This document shows, piece by piece, positions 39,902 through 49,720 of a stretch of 64,000 bases of DNA. Position numbers and translations under genes: made by a program. Positions within the stretch are counted from its first letter, which is position 1; each line of letters opens with the position of its first letter. Location: assembly GCF_030316135.1 (NCBI RefSeq), contig NZ_CP128185.1, positions 2,976,001 through 3,040,000 of the forward strand. The letters run 5' to 3'. The notes under the pieces are model-generated. The model was not told the origin of the DNA and did no database searches. It saw nothing but the letters and a program-made list of their open reading frames with translations. This DNA comes from Aliiglaciecola sp. LCG003. Its GTDB lineage: Bacteria > Pseudomonadota > Gammaproteobacteria > Enterobacterales > Alteromonadaceae.

Positions 39902-39923
39902 AGGCAGCCTAGCTAGGCTGCCT
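39902..39923 (-). terminator. Perfect 22-bp palindrome after uvrB
   Basis: AGGCAGCCTAG is followed directly by its complement CTAGGCTGCCT, starting 5 bp past the uvrB stop. The RNA would form a strong GC-rich hairpin, but no T-tract follows, so it may be an RNA 3'-end stabiliser or factor-assisted terminator. Confidence 0.5.
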
Positions 39924-39928
39924 GATTA

Positions 39929-41947
39929 TTAGGAAAGTTTAACGCTTTGCTCTCTTAGCACCTCAATTTCATCCCGTATACTTGCCGCTTTTTCAAACTC
40001 AAGCTCTCGGGCTGCCACGAACATGCTTTTCTCCAATTCGGCAATTTTGCTCATTAATTGGGTGGCGTTCATAGATTGATATTTCTTAGTCGCCTCAGCC
40101 ACTTTACGTAATTTTACTTTGCCGCCAACATCAATGGAGTTACCATCGCCTACATCCATGATGTCGGTAATAGGTTTATTCAATTGGGTCGGAGTGATCC
40201 CATTGTCGAGATTGTGTTGTCGTTGTTTATTGCGACGACGCTCAGTTTCCTCCATCGCACGCTGCATCGAGCCCGTTATCCGATCTGCATATAATATGGC
40301 CTTGCCATTAATATTCCGCGCCGCTCGACCTATGGTTTGGATAAGCGCCCTGTCGGAGCGCAAAAAACCTTCTTTGTCGGCATCTAAAATTGCCACCAAG
40401 GACACTTCAGGCATATCCAAACCTTCTCGTAACAGGTTGATCCCGACCAGTACATCGAACTTTCCGAGACGCAAATCACGGATGATCTCGATACGCTCAA
40501 CCGTATCTATATCAGAGTGCAGGTAACGCACCTTAATACCGTGTTCATCAAGGTAATCACTCAGATCCTCAGACATCCGTTTAGTTAAAGTCGTCACCAA
40601 TATTCGTTCATTAACCGCCACCCGCTTGTGGATTTCTGACATAACATCATCCACTTGAGTACCGACAGGACGTACTTCTATCTCAGGATCAATCAATCCG
40701 GTAGGTCTAACGACTTGTTCAACTATATCTTCGCCGGATTTCTCAATCTCATATTTGCCCGGTGTCGCAGACACATAAATAGTCTGGGGGGAAATTTGCT
40801 CAAATTCTTCAAATTTGAGTGGCCGATTATCCAGAGCAGAAGGCAATCTAAAGCCAAACTCAACCAAGGTTTCTTTACGAGAGCGATCCCCTTTAAACAT
40901 AGCGCCGATTTGCGACACAGTTACATGAGACTCATCGATAAATAGCAAGCCATCGGCAGGAAAATAATCCAAAAGTGTTGGAGGCGGTTCGCCCGGCGCA
41001 CGGCCCGACAGATACCGAGAGTAGTTTTCGATACCCGAGCAATAGCCTAACTCCTGCATCATCTCCATATCAAATTGAGTTCGCTGAACAATACGCTGCT
41101 CTTCGACCAATTTATGCACCGATTGCAATTGCGCCTTCCGCTCTTTCAATTCAACTTTGATATGCTCAACAGCGGCCAGGATTTTTTCTCTTGGCGTAAC
41201 ATAATGGGTTTTAGGGAATACAGTCACCCGAGTTACCGTTTTTTCTACAGAGCCGGTTAAAGGATCAAACAAACGGATATTATCGATTTCTTCATCAAAC
41301 AGCTCTACGCGGATGCCCTGCTTTTCAGAGTCCGCAGGAAAAATATCAATCACATCCCCGCGTACTCTGAATGTCCCCCTTTCAAAGGAAACATCATTGC
41401 GGGTGTATTGTAATTCGGCTAAACGGCGCAGGATGGCGCGCTGATCCATCAAATCGCCCTGACGAAGATGTAATAGCATTTTCATATAGGATTTAGGGTC
41501 ACCCAAACCATATATGGCAGAAACGCTCGACACTATCACTACGTCTCGACGTTCCATCAAAGACTTAGTCGCCGACAACCGCATTTGCTCGATATGATCG
41601 TTTATGGAGGAGTCTTTTTCGATAAAGGTATCGGTACTAGGTACATAGGCTTCAGGTTGATAATAATCGTAATAAGAGACAAAATATTCTACCGCATTAT
41701 TGGGAAAGAACTCTTTCATCTCACCATACAACTGCGCCGCTAGGGTTTTGTTGTGAGCAAGGATTAAGGTAGGACGCTGTACCTGACTAATGACATTGGC
41801 CATGGTGAAGGTTTTACCGGATCCTGTCACCCCCAGCAGTGTTTGGTTAGCTAAGCCGCTGTCCAAACCATCAACCAATTGTTCGATTGCCTTGGGCTGA
41901 TCCCCTGCAGGTTGATAGGTCGAAACTAAGTCAAATGCTCTACTCAC
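39929..41947 (-). CDS. uvrB: Excinuclease ABC subunit B
   Basis: UvrB is the damage-verifying helicase-like subunit of nucleotide excision repair. Walker A is [14 protein letters not shown] (about residues 37-50), the beta-hairpin region includes [14 protein letters not shown], the DEAD-like box is [10 protein letters not shown], motif VI is QTIGRAARN, and the C-terminal UVR domain ([19 protein letters not shown]) binds UvrC. The 672 residues match E. coli (673). It lies 5 bp downstream of the MATE gene, so it is probably co-transcribed. I found no convincing LexA box near. Confidence 0.98.
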   Translation of the reverse strand: MSRAFDLVSTYQPAGDQPKAIEQLVDGLDSGLANQTLLGVTGSGKTFTMANVISQVQRPTLILAHNKTLAAQLYGEMKEFFPNNAVEYFVSYYDYYQPEAYVPSTDTFIEKDSSINDHIEQMRLSATKSLMERRDVVIVSSVSAIYGLGDPKSYMKMLLHLRQGDLMDQRAILRRLAELQYTRNDVSFERGTFRVRGDVIDIFPADSEKQGIRVELFDEEIDNIRLFDPLTGSVEKTVTRVTVFPKTHYVTPREKILAAVEHIKVELKERKAQLQSVHKLVEEQRIVQRTQFDMEMMQELGYCSGIENYSRYLSGRAPGEPPPTLLDYFPADGLLFIDESHVTVSQIGAMFKGDRSRKETLVEFGFRLPSALDNRPLKFEEFEQISPQTIYVSATPGKYEIEKSGEDIVEQVVRPTGLIDPEIEVRPVGTQVDDVMSEIHKRVAVNERILVTTLTKRMSEDLSDYLDEHGIKVRYLHSDIDTVERIEIIRDLRLGKFDVLVGINLLREGLDMPEVSLVAILDADKEGFLRSDRALIQTIGRAARNINGKAILYADRITGSMQRAMEETERRRNKQRQHNLDNGITPTQLNKPITDIMDVGDGNSIDVGGKVKLRKVAEATKKYQSMNATQLMSKIAELEKSMFVAARELEFEKAASIRDEIEVLREQSVKLS

Positions 41948-41952
41948 TTATA

Positions 41953-43332
41953 TCAAACCTCATTGTTTACCTTATCTAATTGAAATAATTTAGTACTGCG
42001 CATAAACCAGCTGTAAGCTAGACTGGCAGTAAACAGATTCGCTACTATCAACCCCCAAAATAGCCCTTTGATATCAGCCCATTGACTGCCGATGTAAGCC
42101 AAAGGCACGTAGAATACAAATAACCGTACAATACTTAATATCAGTGCTGACAGTGGTTTATGTAATGCATTGAAAGATGAGTTGGTTAATACAACTACAC
42201 CTTGTAAACCATAGCCTAAGGGTACGATCATTAAGAACAAAGTGATCAACTCTTCAACAGTTTGATCTTCTGCAAATATGGCTGCGATGTAAGGAGCGAC
42301 AAGCCAAAGTATGCCAAATATCATTAATTGAAAGATAATCACAAAATTTAGCGACAGGGTATAACTTTTTCTAACCCGACCTTGCTTGTTAGCACCATAA
42401 TTTTGACTGATAAAGGGTGGCAATGACATTGATAAAGCCAACACCACAATACTTGCGATGGATTCTAGTCGACTTCCCACTCCCCAAGCCGCTACAGCGG
42501 CAGGTCCATAACCTGCGACTATAGCCGTGATCACCCCAACAGCGATAGGTGTAAGCATATTCGCACCGGCTGCGGGCAATCCAATTTTTAACACACCACC
42601 ACTGGTTAGCCTAAGTTCTTTCCAGTTTAGTAGGCGTGGCAGGATCAATTTTCGCTTTAAGGCCAATAGATAAAGGATGTAGATTAAGCCGATTGCCCAC
42701 GCAATGGCTGTGGCAAGTGCAGCTCCCTTTATACCCATGGCAGGGATCGGTCCCCAACCAAAGATAAGAATGGGGTCAAGAATAGCATTTATCAAGCCGC
42801 CACTGGCCATCACAATACTCGGGGTTTTGGTATCCCCAGAAGCTCTTAATACGCTATTACCCACCATAGGAACAGCAAGAAAAATACCTGCACCGTACCA
42901 CACTAGCATGTAATCTCGTATAAAGGGCATAAGCTCATCCGTGGCTCCCATCAGACGAAATATAGGATCTATGCTCAACGCACCAATAAACGCTAATATG
43001 CCCACTAGGATAAAAGAAAGCATCAATGCACCGGTTGCAAACTCCTTGGCCATTTGGGTTTCGCCAGAGCCCAATGCTCGGCCAATGACAGCAGATGCAC
43101 CTATGCCCAAGCCAATATTTAAACTTATGATGGTAAAAGTAACTGGAAATGTAAAACTGATAGCAGCAAGCTCTTCAGTGCCAAGTAAACTGACAAAAAA
43201 CGTATCGACCAACCCAAAGGTCATTAGCATCACCATGGCCAACACCATAGGTAAAGTCATTCGCTTTAAGGTTTCAGGGATCGGGGCGTTTAACAGATCA
43301 TTATTTCTACTTGAAGGCTTGGTTTGACTCAC
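41953..43332 (-). CDS. MATE-family efflux transporter
   Basis: A 459-residue membrane protein with twelve hydrophobic segments and the internal two-fold repeat of MATE transporters. Motifs are LGTEELAAISFTFPVTF in the first half and GYGPAAVAAWGVGSRLESI in the second, with GLGIGASAVIGRALGSGE. MATE proteins export cationic drugs or metabolites in exchange for Na+ or H+. It precedes uvrB by 5 bp; a functional link between the two is not evident. Confidence 0.92.
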   Translation of the reverse strand: MSQTKPSSRNNDLLNAPIPETLKRMTLPMVLAMVMLMTFGLVDTFFVSLLGTEELAAISFTFPVTFTIISLNIGLGIGASAVIGRALGSGETQMAKEFATGALMLSFILVGILAFIGALSIDPIFRLMGATDELMPFIRDYMLVWYGAGIFLAVPMVGNSVLRASGDTKTPSIVMASGGLINAILDPILIFGWGPIPAMGIKGAALATAIAWAIGLIYILYLLALKRKLILPRLLNWKELRLTSGGVLKIGLPAAGANMLTPIAVGVITAIVAGYGPAAVAAWGVGSRLESIASIVVLALSMSLPPFISQNYGANKQGRVRKSYTLSLNFVIIFQLMIFGILWLVAPYIAAIFAEDQTVEELITLFLMIVPLGYGLQGVVVLTNSSFNALHKPLSALILSIVRLFVFYVPLAYIGSQWADIKGLFWGLIVANLFTASLAYSWFMRSTKLFQLDKVNNEV

Positions 43333-43816
43333 GTGATTGTCATCTCTTTTTAGCTCAATGAATGATGGTAAGCGATATAGATTTTATTGACTATGCTCAG
43401 TATTAAATTGCTGGCCTGTTTTGGGTCTAAATATAATTCAAACTTCGGCTTAAATTTGGCAACACTATTATGACAGGAATAACACAGAACAAATTCAACT
43501 TTTTGCTAAATCGCTGTGTAAAAGCGGCCTAATAAAGTGTAACTGCTTTTTTACGCCTTGGATTAAAAACACAACTCACCACTGGCCTGAACCAATAAAC
43601 TGAAAATTTTCATCCACTAATACCATTTTCAGTAATCGTTTTCAGTAAACTACACACAGCGCAGGATTAGCCGGGGCAGTATAATACTCATTTTTGAAAA
43701 ATCCCCCAGCAACAATTTGTATCTATCTGTTTTACATAATTTTTAATATTATTGATGAATAAGTGAATTCTCATATTGACATTATCAAACAAATTTGAAG
43801 CATAGTGCCTATCTAT

Positions 43817-43851
43817 TTATGCACAGACTTATCCACAGGAACGGTGGATAA
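43817..43851. promoter_or_regulatory. Cluster of three DnaA boxes (DARS/datA-like candidate)
   Basis: Three DnaA boxes lie in 35 bp: TTATGCACA (43817-43825, plus), TTATCCACA (43829-43837, plus, perfect consensus) and TTATCCACC (43843-43851, minus, one mismatch). Gaps are 3 and 5 bp. Two boxes run in tandem and the third faces them, an order recalling the core of the E. coli DnaA-reactivating sites (DARS). E. coli DARS1 lies beside uvrB, and here the MATE-uvrB operon is adjacent. No DnaA-controlled origin genes are near, so a titration or reactivation site is more likely than an origin. Confidence 0.6.
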
Positions 43852-44274
43852 CTGGACTAATCTCAATTGCAGCGCCCAGTTACAGTTATGTGACCAAAAT
43901 TTAGGTAAGTCGCCACTAACCCTAGGAGCTTTGATTTTATGTTTCAGTTTTATGAAACACTGATCTAACGAACAGTGATCAACTGTTTCTTTATAACTAT
44001 TTAGTCTAGCATTGTGCATTTATTGTTATTAAAAAATGGCACCGAAATTGCCCAGAAATTGTCAAGTCTGTCAACCAAAACAAGTAACTTTTTGAGGTTA
44101 AATGAGGTGATTTCGACTACTCTCACACCTAGTGTAAATCGCAAATTCAGCTTAACATTTTAGCTCGATCAAAAACCCAGTATATAAAACATCCTAGGAC
44201 TGTTGATTTTATCACCTTTACTGCATTTAATTTGAGCAAATAAACATATTCCTTAAAAAACCTTCGATATTGTG

Positions 44275-44312
44275 TTGACAGATTGCGTGTTGCTCATTAA
44301 CATTCGCCTCCG
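44275..44312 (+). promoter_or_regulatory. Stable-RNA type promoter of the tRNA-Asn genes
   Basis: A perfect -35 TTGACA (44275-44280), 17-bp spacer and -10 TAACAT (44298-44303) are followed by a GC-rich discriminator TCGCCTCCG. Such discriminators mark promoters under stringent (ppGpp/DksA) control. The start would be near 44310, about 14 bases before the first tRNA. Confidence 0.75.
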
Positions 44313-44323
44313 TTGAAATCCGG

Positions 44324-44400
44324 TCCCCCTTAGCTCAGTTGGTTAGAGCGACGGACTGTTAATCCGCAGGTCCCCCGTTCGAGTCGGGGAGGGGGAGCCA
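44324..44400 (+). tRNA. tRNA-Asn (anticodon GTT), first copy
   Basis: A 77-nt cloverleaf with encoded CCA. The acceptor arms are TCCCCCT and AGGGGGA with discriminator G; the D-arm is GCTCAGTTGGTTAGAGC; the anticodon GTT is at 44358-44360; the T-loop is GTTCGAGTC. It is identical in sequence to the next copy. Confidence 0.97.
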
Positions 44401-44421
44401 ATTTCAACCTGACAATTTGAT

Positions 44422-44498
44422 TCCCCCTTAGCTCAGTTGGTTAGAGCGACGGACTGTTAATCCGCAGGTCCCCCGTTCGAGTCGGGGAGGGGGAGCCA
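44422..44498 (+). tRNA. tRNA-Asn (anticodon GTT), second copy
   Basis: Identical to the first copy over all 77 nt, including CCA; the anticodon is at 44456-44458. Only 21 nt separate the two, so they are one transcript. The spacers before the two copies differ, so only the tRNA itself is kept identical. Confidence 0.97.
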
Positions 44499-44658
44499 AG
44501 TCAGCTCACTACTTCGATACCTGCATACTCTATCTAGTTACACTTTCCACTTGTATAAATTTCAGTCTTAATATCCCTATTAATATCAAGTTGTTAATCA
44601 GCTCTGAAACGTAGATAATACCCTCGATCCCGTCATAGTCAGGCAATGCATATTTTTC

Positions 44659-45240
44659 ATGAGTGAATTTTTAGTTCTGTTGATCGGCACAGTACTGGTA
44701 AACAACTTTGTTTTGGTCCAATTTTTAGGGCTATGCCCTTTTATGGGCGTTTCAAACAAATTGGAAACGGCCATCGGTATGTCGATGGCAACGACCTTCG
44801 TGCTGACCTTAGCCTCCCTTACCAGCTATTTGGTTGAACATTACATATTACAGCCTTTCGGTATCGGCTATCTAAGAACCCTGAGCTTTATTTTAGTGAT
44901 TGCGGTTGTAGTCCAATTTACTGAAATGGTGGTACACAAAACCAGTCCAACCCTATATCGTTTGCTTGGCATATTCCTGCCGCTCATCACCACTAATTGT
45001 GCGGTACTGGGTGTGGCCTTACTCAACGTCAACCAAGAGCATAATTTTGTTGAATCGGTGGTTTATGGCTTTGGCGCCGCAGTGGGCTTTTCTCTAGTGT
45101 TAATCTTGTTCTCGGCTATGCGTGAACGACTTGCAGCAGCCAACGTCCCTGCTCCGTTCAAAGGGGCCTCTATCGCTATGGTAACGGCAGGACTGATGTC
45201 ACTGGCATTTATGGGCTTTAGTGGATTGGTGAAGTTTTAA
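44659..45240 (+). CDS. rsxA: Electron transport complex subunit RsxA (RnfA)
   Basis: RsxA is one of the six core subunits of the Rnf/Rsx complex, a membrane ion pump that couples electron flow between ferredoxin and NADH to Na+ or H+ transport. The 193 residues (six hydrophobic segments) equal E. coli. The conserved half-helices include [19 protein letters not shown] and [15 protein letters not shown], whose cysteines bind an iron-sulfur centre with RsxE. It overlaps rsxB by one base (TAATG). First gene of the operon. Confidence 0.97.
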   Translation: MSEFLVLLIGTVLVNNFVLVQFLGLCPFMGVSNKLETAIGMSMATTFVLTLASLTSYLVEHYILQPFGIGYLRTLSFILVIAVVVQFTEMVVHKTSPTLYRLLGIFLPLITTNCAVLGVALLNVNQEHNFVESVVYGFGAAVGFSLVLILFSAMRERLAAANVPAPFKGASIAMVTAGLMSLAFMGFSGLVKF

Positions 45241-45794
45241 TGACCTTTATGATTGCCTTAGTCGCCATTGGAATTATGGCTTTAATATTTGGCGCTATCT
45301 TGGGCTATGCAGCCATTCGCTTCAAAGTTGAAAGCGATCCTCTGGTAGATCAAATAGACGAAATATTACCGCAAACCCAATGTGGTCAATGTGGGTATCC
45401 CGGCTGTCGCCCCTATGCAGACGCAATCGCCAATGGCGATGATATTAACAAATGCCCCCCTGGCGGTGAAGCCACTATCAAGCAACTTGCAGATTTGATG
45501 GGAGTAGAGGCTAAACCACTAGATGCGGCGCATGGACAAGAAGATGTAAAGAAGGTCGCGTTTATTCGTGAAGATGAATGCATTGGCTGTACTAAATGCA
45601 TACAAGCCTGTCCGGTTGATGCCATTATCGGGGCAGCAAAACAAATGCACACAGTACTTGAAGATGAATGCACCGGTTGTGACCTCTGTGTTGATCCCTG
45701 CCCTGTCGATTGCATAGATATGATACCTATTTCGGAAACGGCTGCATCTTGGCGCTGGCAGATGAATGCCATAGATGTGAAACAAGTAAGTTAA
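45240..45794 (+). CDS. rsxB: Electron transport complex subunit RsxB (RnfB)
   Basis: RsxB is the iron-sulfur subunit that takes electrons from ferredoxin. One N-terminal membrane helix ([16 protein letters not shown] region) is followed by the 4Fe-4S domain with [19 protein letters not shown], and two ferredoxin-like motifs, [16 protein letters not shown] and [16 protein letters not shown]. At 184 residues it is near E. coli (192). Transcribed with the other rsx genes. Confidence 0.97.
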   Translation: MTFMIALVAIGIMALIFGAILGYAAIRFKVESDPLVDQIDEILPQTQCGQCGYPGCRPYADAIANGDDINKCPPGGEATIKQLADLMGVEAKPLDAAHGQEDVKKVAFIREDECIGCTKCIQACPVDAIIGAAKQMHTVLEDECTGCDLCVDPCPVDCIDMIPISETAASWRWQMNAIDVKQVS

Positions 45795-45804
45795 AGGATC
45801 TTTT

Positions 45805-47940
45805 TTGTATAACGAATTTGACGATATTGTAGACCGACTTAATCAGGGCAGACTTTGGGACTTCCCAGGCGGAGTGCATCCGCCTGGGCTAAAAGAACTA
45901 TCCAATCACAGCAATATCAAAGAAATACCGCTGCCGCCCACGCTTTTCATCGCCGTCAAGCAACATATAGGGGTAGAAGGCAGCTTAATAGTCAAAGAAG
46001 GTGAACGCGTCTTAAAAGGACAAGCACTGACCAAGAGTACCAATCCATTTGCCGTTCCGGTGCACGCACCCGCTTCTGGCAGCATAGTGCGGATTGGTCC
46101 TCACGTATCAGCACATCCCTCAGGGTTACCCGAGTTGTGTGTGGAATTACGCACCGATGAGTTTGAAACATGGATTGATTTAAAACCGATTTTAGATTAT
46201 CAAACCAAACCAAAAGCGAAAATTGTAGAAGCTATTTGTAGCGCGGGGATAAGCGGCATGGGTGGTGCAGGGTTTCCCACCCACATTAAGGCTTCACCGA
46301 AGAAAAATGTCGAATTTTTGATTATCAATGGGGTGGAATGCGAACCCTATATCAGCTCAGATGACCGACTGATGCGGGAACACGCATGGCAGATACGACA
46401 GGGGATCGATATTTTAGCCCATCTGCTTAGCCCCAAAATTGTGTTAGTGGCCATTGAAGACAATAAACCCGAAGCGATTGAGGCCATGCAAGTGGCCTGT
46501 CAGGAAAATGCCAAATACCGTGTAGTCTCAATTCCAACCAAGTATCCAGCAGGCGGCGAGAAACAACTTATCCAAGTGCTAACCAACCGTGAAGTGCCGG
46601 GGAAAGGGCTCCCCATTGATGTTGGGGTGATCATGCAAAACGTGGGCACCTGCTTTGCCATTGCCGATGCCGTTTTAAGTGGTAAGCCATTAGTTAAGCG
46701 GGTGGTAACCCTGACCGGAGAAGCGTTTAAATATCCACAAAACATTTGGGCGCCAATTGGCACTCCCATCTCATACCTACTTGAACAAGGTAAATACCGC
46801 GAGCACAAACAGCGCCACCGGAAAATTATCATGGGTGGCCCGATGATGGGTTTCGAGTTGTTGAGCAATGACGTTCCAGTGGTGAAAATGACAAACTGTA
46901 TTTTGGCCCCCTCTTCGGCTGAAGTCGATGAGCCCGGACCGGAGCAGCCTTGCATACGCTGTAGTGCTTGTGCAGATGCCTGCCCAGCCAGCCTGCTGCC
47001 GCAGCAATTATTCTGGCACAGCAAAGCCAAAGAGTATGATAAAGCGCAAGAATACAATTTATTTGACTGTATCGAATGTGGTGCTTGTGCTTATGTCTGC
47101 CCGAGTGAAATTCCGCTGGTACATTACTATCGCATTGCCAAAGCAGACATACGCACACAAGAGCGAGAAAAAGACCAAGCAGACAAAGCCAGAGAGCGTT
47201 TTGAGGCCCGTAAGCAACGTTTAGAGGCTGAGCAACGAGAGCGCGATGAAAAGCACTCCAAGGCAGCTGAAGCTCGTCGTAATGCGATGAGTGAGAAAGG
47301 TAGCGACGCTAAAGATAAAATCAGTGCTGCGTTGGCTCGAGCCAAGGCCAAAAAGCTACAAAACCAAGAAACAGACATCCAGACTACCGACCAAAACCTG
47401 ACAAGCGAGTCGGCCGCTGCAAGCACAGATAAGCAAGACAAAGTCGCGGCGGCTATAGCCAGAGCAAAAGCAAAGCGTGAAGCGGCCAAAGCAACGGCTA
47501 AACCGGAGGTTGATACTAATGCGACGACTACCAATCAACCGGTTAAACAGCAAAAAATTGCCGCCGCAATTGCTAAAGCCAAAGCCAAACGAGAGGCGGT
47601 TAAACAAGCCGCTTCTGGCCAAGCGTCTGTTCCTGCAAAAGAAATTGAAAGTATTGAGCAATCAGCTGCAGCACCATTAGATCCAGAGCATTTAAAGAAA
47701 CAGAAAGTTGCGGCCGCCGTGGCCAAAGCCAAGGCAAAACGAGCCGCAGCTAAACAGGCTGAGTCATCGCCAGCAGAACAACCAACCCCAACTGAACGAA
47801 GTGAGCAGGAGGTTGAGCCTGCCTCGACGGAATTAACCCCAGAGCAACTTAAAAAGCAGAAAGTTGCTGCCGCCGTGGTCAAAGCCAAGGCAAAACGGGC
47901 TGCGGCCAAGCAAACTGATCCAAATGAGGATGAAAAGTAA
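45805..47940 (+). CDS. rsxC: Electron transport complex subunit RsxC (RnfC)
   Basis: RsxC is the peripheral NADH- and FMN-binding subunit. The nucleotide-binding stretch is GISGMGGAGFPTHIK (about residue 148). Two 4Fe-4S motifs are CIRCSACADACPASLLP and CIECGACAYVCPSEIPL. After residue 450 comes a charged, alanine- and lysine-rich tail with five repeats of the type KVAAAVAKAKAKRAAAK, as in other RsxC proteins. The start codon is TTG at 45805, with AAAGGA 6 bp before it. At 711 residues it is close to E. coli (740). Confidence 0.96.
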   Translation: MYNEFDDIVDRLNQGRLWDFPGGVHPPGLKELSNHSNIKEIPLPPTLFIAVKQHIGVEGSLIVKEGERVLKGQALTKSTNPFAVPVHAPASGSIVRIGPHVSAHPSGLPELCVELRTDEFETWIDLKPILDYQTKPKAKIVEAICSAGISGMGGAGFPTHIKASPKKNVEFLIINGVECEPYISSDDRLMREHAWQIRQGIDILAHLLSPKIVLVAIEDNKPEAIEAMQVACQENAKYRVVSIPTKYPAGGEKQLIQVLTNREVPGKGLPIDVGVIMQNVGTCFAIADAVLSGKPLVKRVVTLTGEAFKYPQNIWAPIGTPISYLLEQGKYREHKQRHRKIIMGGPMMGFELLSNDVPVVKMTNCILAPSSAEVDEPGPEQPCIRCSACADACPASLLPQQLFWHSKAKEYDKAQEYNLFDCIECGACAYVCPSEIPLVHYYRIAKADIRTQEREKDQADKARERFEARKQRLEAEQRERDEKHSKAAEARRNAMSEKGSDAKDKISAALARAKAKKLQNQETDIQTTDQNLTSESAAASTDKQDKVAAAIARAKAKREAAKATAKPEVDTNATTTNQPVKQQKIAAAIAKAKAKREAVKQAASGQASVPAKEIESIEQSAAAPLDPEHLKKQKVAAAVAKAKAKRAAAKQAESSPAEQPTPTERSEQEVEPASTELTPEQLKKQKVAAAVVKAKAKRAAAKQTDPNEDEK

Positions 47941-47946
47941 TTTTAT

Positions 47947-49059
47947 ATGGGTTTTAAAATAGCCAGTTCTCCCCATCAGCGCGTGAAGCGCACCACTGGT
48001 CAAGTTATGCGTCTGGTAATTTATGCAGGCTTGCCCGCAATTGCATTGCAAACATGGTTTTTCGGATGGGGGGCGATAATACACTTTGCCATCGCAGCTA
48101 TTACAGTGGTAGTAACCGAAGCGACGCTTTTAGAGATGCGTAAGAAAAATTTTGAAGTGGCCATCAAAGACTGCAGTGCCTTGCTAACGGCCTTTTTAAT
48201 TGCTGTTAGTATTCCGCCTCTCGCACCTTGGTGGATAACCGTTATTGGCAGTTTTTTCGCTATTGCCATCGTTAAGCAACTATATGGTGGTTTAGGATTT
48301 AACTTATTTAATCCCGCCATGGCCGCATACGTCATGTTGTTAGTGTCTTTTCCGGTAGAGATGTCTACTTGGGCCATTCCACAATCATTGAGTCAGTTTC
48401 CGCAAAGCTTTATGGATTCTGTTAGCATCGTATTTACCGGTTTCAGCGCTGATGGCTATAGCATCGAGCAGTTGCGAACCCATATCGATGGTTACACCAT
48501 GGCAACACCATTAGACGCGGTTAAAACTGCGGTATCGCAAGGAATGACCGTACAAGAGAGCGGTCAACTGGCGATGTTCGAATCTGGTCTAGGGGTCGGC
48601 TGGTTTGAGATAAATATTGCCTATCTGTTGGGGGGCTTATACTTATTAAAGACTAAAGTGATTAATTGGCATATACCAGCGGGCGTGATAGCAGGCATGG
48701 TTTGTTTATCACTTGTGATGTATATGGTAGACAACGGCGTATACAGCGACCCGATATTCCATCTTTTCAGTGGCGGCTTTATGCTCGGGGCATTTTTTAT
48801 CGCAACTGATCCGGTATCCGCCTCTACCACCAATCGTGGGCGGATAATTTTTGGATTCGGCATTGGTGCTTGGATATATATAATTCGCACTTGGGGGGGA
48901 TATCCTGATGCCATCGCCTTTGCGGTGTTAATTATGAATATGGCCGTACCCTTGATTGATTATTACACCCGACCAAGAACTTACGGACACCATTCAGATC
49001 ACAAAAAGAACATTGTAGTGAAATCCGCTGAAAGCAAATCATCCCAGCGCAAGGATTAG
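47947..49059 (+). CDS. rsxD: Electron transport complex subunit RsxD (RnfD)
   Basis: An integral membrane subunit with about ten hydrophobic segments and a covalently bound FMN. The FMN-attachment Thr lies in [15 protein letters not shown] (about residue 187). Other family motifs are [15 protein letters not shown] and [16 protein letters not shown]. At 370 residues it is somewhat longer than E. coli (352), mostly at the C-terminus. It lies 6 bp after rsxC and 3 bp before rsxG. Confidence 0.96.
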   Translation: MGFKIASSPHQRVKRTTGQVMRLVIYAGLPAIALQTWFFGWGAIIHFAIAAITVVVTEATLLEMRKKNFEVAIKDCSALLTAFLIAVSIPPLAPWWITVIGSFFAIAIVKQLYGGLGFNLFNPAMAAYVMLLVSFPVEMSTWAIPQSLSQFPQSFMDSVSIVFTGFSADGYSIEQLRTHIDGYTMATPLDAVKTAVSQGMTVQESGQLAMFESGLGVGWFEINIAYLLGGLYLLKTKVINWHIPAGVIAGMVCLSLVMYMVDNGVYSDPIFHLFSGGFMLGAFFIATDPVSASTTNRGRIIFGFGIGAWIYIIRTWGGYPDAIAFAVLIMNMAVPLIDYYTRPRTYGHHSDHKKNIVVKSAESKSSQRKD

Positions 49060-49062
49060 TCA

Positions 49063-49719
49063 ATGAAAAAGAGTGTACTCCAAAATGGCCTAATTCTGAG
49101 TAGTTTCGCATTAGCTACCACAGCCTTGATTGCGCTCACTTTTGTGGGCACCAAAGACAAGATAACCGAACAGCAGGTACAAAAAAGGCTGTCGATTTTG
49201 AGTGCAATAATACCTCCTTCATCTTATAACAACGATATTCATCATGATTGCACGGATGTCTACAATGCAGAATTCTTAGGTAGCGATGAAGCCCACCGGG
49301 TGTATTTTGCGAGAATGCAGGGAGCACCTGTAGCTGCTGCACTCGAGGTGACCGCAGCTAATGGATATAGCGGAAAAATTGAGTTGATCGTTGGCATTAA
49401 AATCGACGGTGAAGTAGCTGGTGTGCGCGTGCTAGAGCATAAAGAAACACCAGGATTGGGAGATAAGATTGAGTTACGAGTCAGCGATTGGGTCCTCGAT
49501 TTTAACGGTAAATCTATCGCTGTTCAGGGATTACAAGCCTGGCAAGTTAAAAAGGACGGTGGTCAATTCGATCAATTTACCGGTGCAACTATTACCCCAA
49601 GAGCGGTGGTAAATGCAGTAAAAAATAGCATACTTTATTTCCAGCAACATCAGACAGAGCTGTTTGCCGCTGAAGGTATCTGCGAACATAGCAAAGACTC
49701 TGCCGCGGGAGGATCCTAA
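49063..49719 (+). CDS. rsxG: Electron transport complex subunit RsxG (RnfG)
   Basis: A periplasmic FMN protein anchored by one N-terminal helix ([19 protein letters not shown]). The FMN-attachment motif is [18 protein letters not shown], with the modified Thr in SGAT/TGAT context (about residue 172). The [19 protein letters not shown] segment is diagnostic. At 218 residues it is near E. coli (206). Located between rsxD and rsxE. Confidence 0.96.
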   Translation: MKKSVLQNGLILSSFALATTALIALTFVGTKDKITEQQVQKRLSILSAIIPPSSYNNDIHHDCTDVYNAEFLGSDEAHRVYFARMQGAPVAAALEVTAANGYSGKIELIVGIKIDGEVAGVRVLEHKETPGLGDKIELRVSDWVLDFNGKSIAVQGLQAWQVKKDGGQFDQFTGATITPRAVVNAVKNSILYFQQHQTELFAAEGICEHSKDSAAGGS

Positions 49720-49720
49720 C

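Larger units (their letters stand above)
43333..44323. other. 1-kb AT-rich intergenic region
   Basis: No convincing gene lies here. A 68-codon minus-strand frame at 43813-44019 overlaps the DnaA-box cluster and resembles nothing known. The region contains three DnaA boxes (43817-43851), an inverted repeat AACAGT/ACTGTT around a GATC (43971-43987), and the promoter of the tRNA-Asn genes at its right end. It must also hold the promoter for the MATE-uvrB operon on the minus strand. Confidence 0.6.

Noticed and set aside
43817-43851. DnaA-box cluster as a chromosomal or plasmid replication origin
   Set aside because: No dnaA, gidA, parAB or rep gene is near, there is no array of AT-rich 13-mers next to the boxes, and only three boxes are present.
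43960-43975. CTG-N10-CAG element as a LexA (SOS) box for MATE-uvrB
   Set aside because: The central ten bases are not the usual AT alternation, and it lies over 600 bp from the MATE start; chance match is likely.
43813-44019. 68-codon minus-strand frame in the large gap before the tRNA genes
   Set aside because: It covers the DnaA-box cluster, lacks family resemblance and has no convincing ribosome site.
44324-44498. tRNA-Asn as an integrated-element attachment site
   Set aside because: No integrase and no repeated tRNA 3' end other than the second complete tRNA; downstream genes are core rsx genes.
47356-47909. Long antisense frames opposite rsxC
   Set aside because: They arise from the repeated, Ala/Lys-rich codon pattern of the rsxC tail and show no independent protein features.
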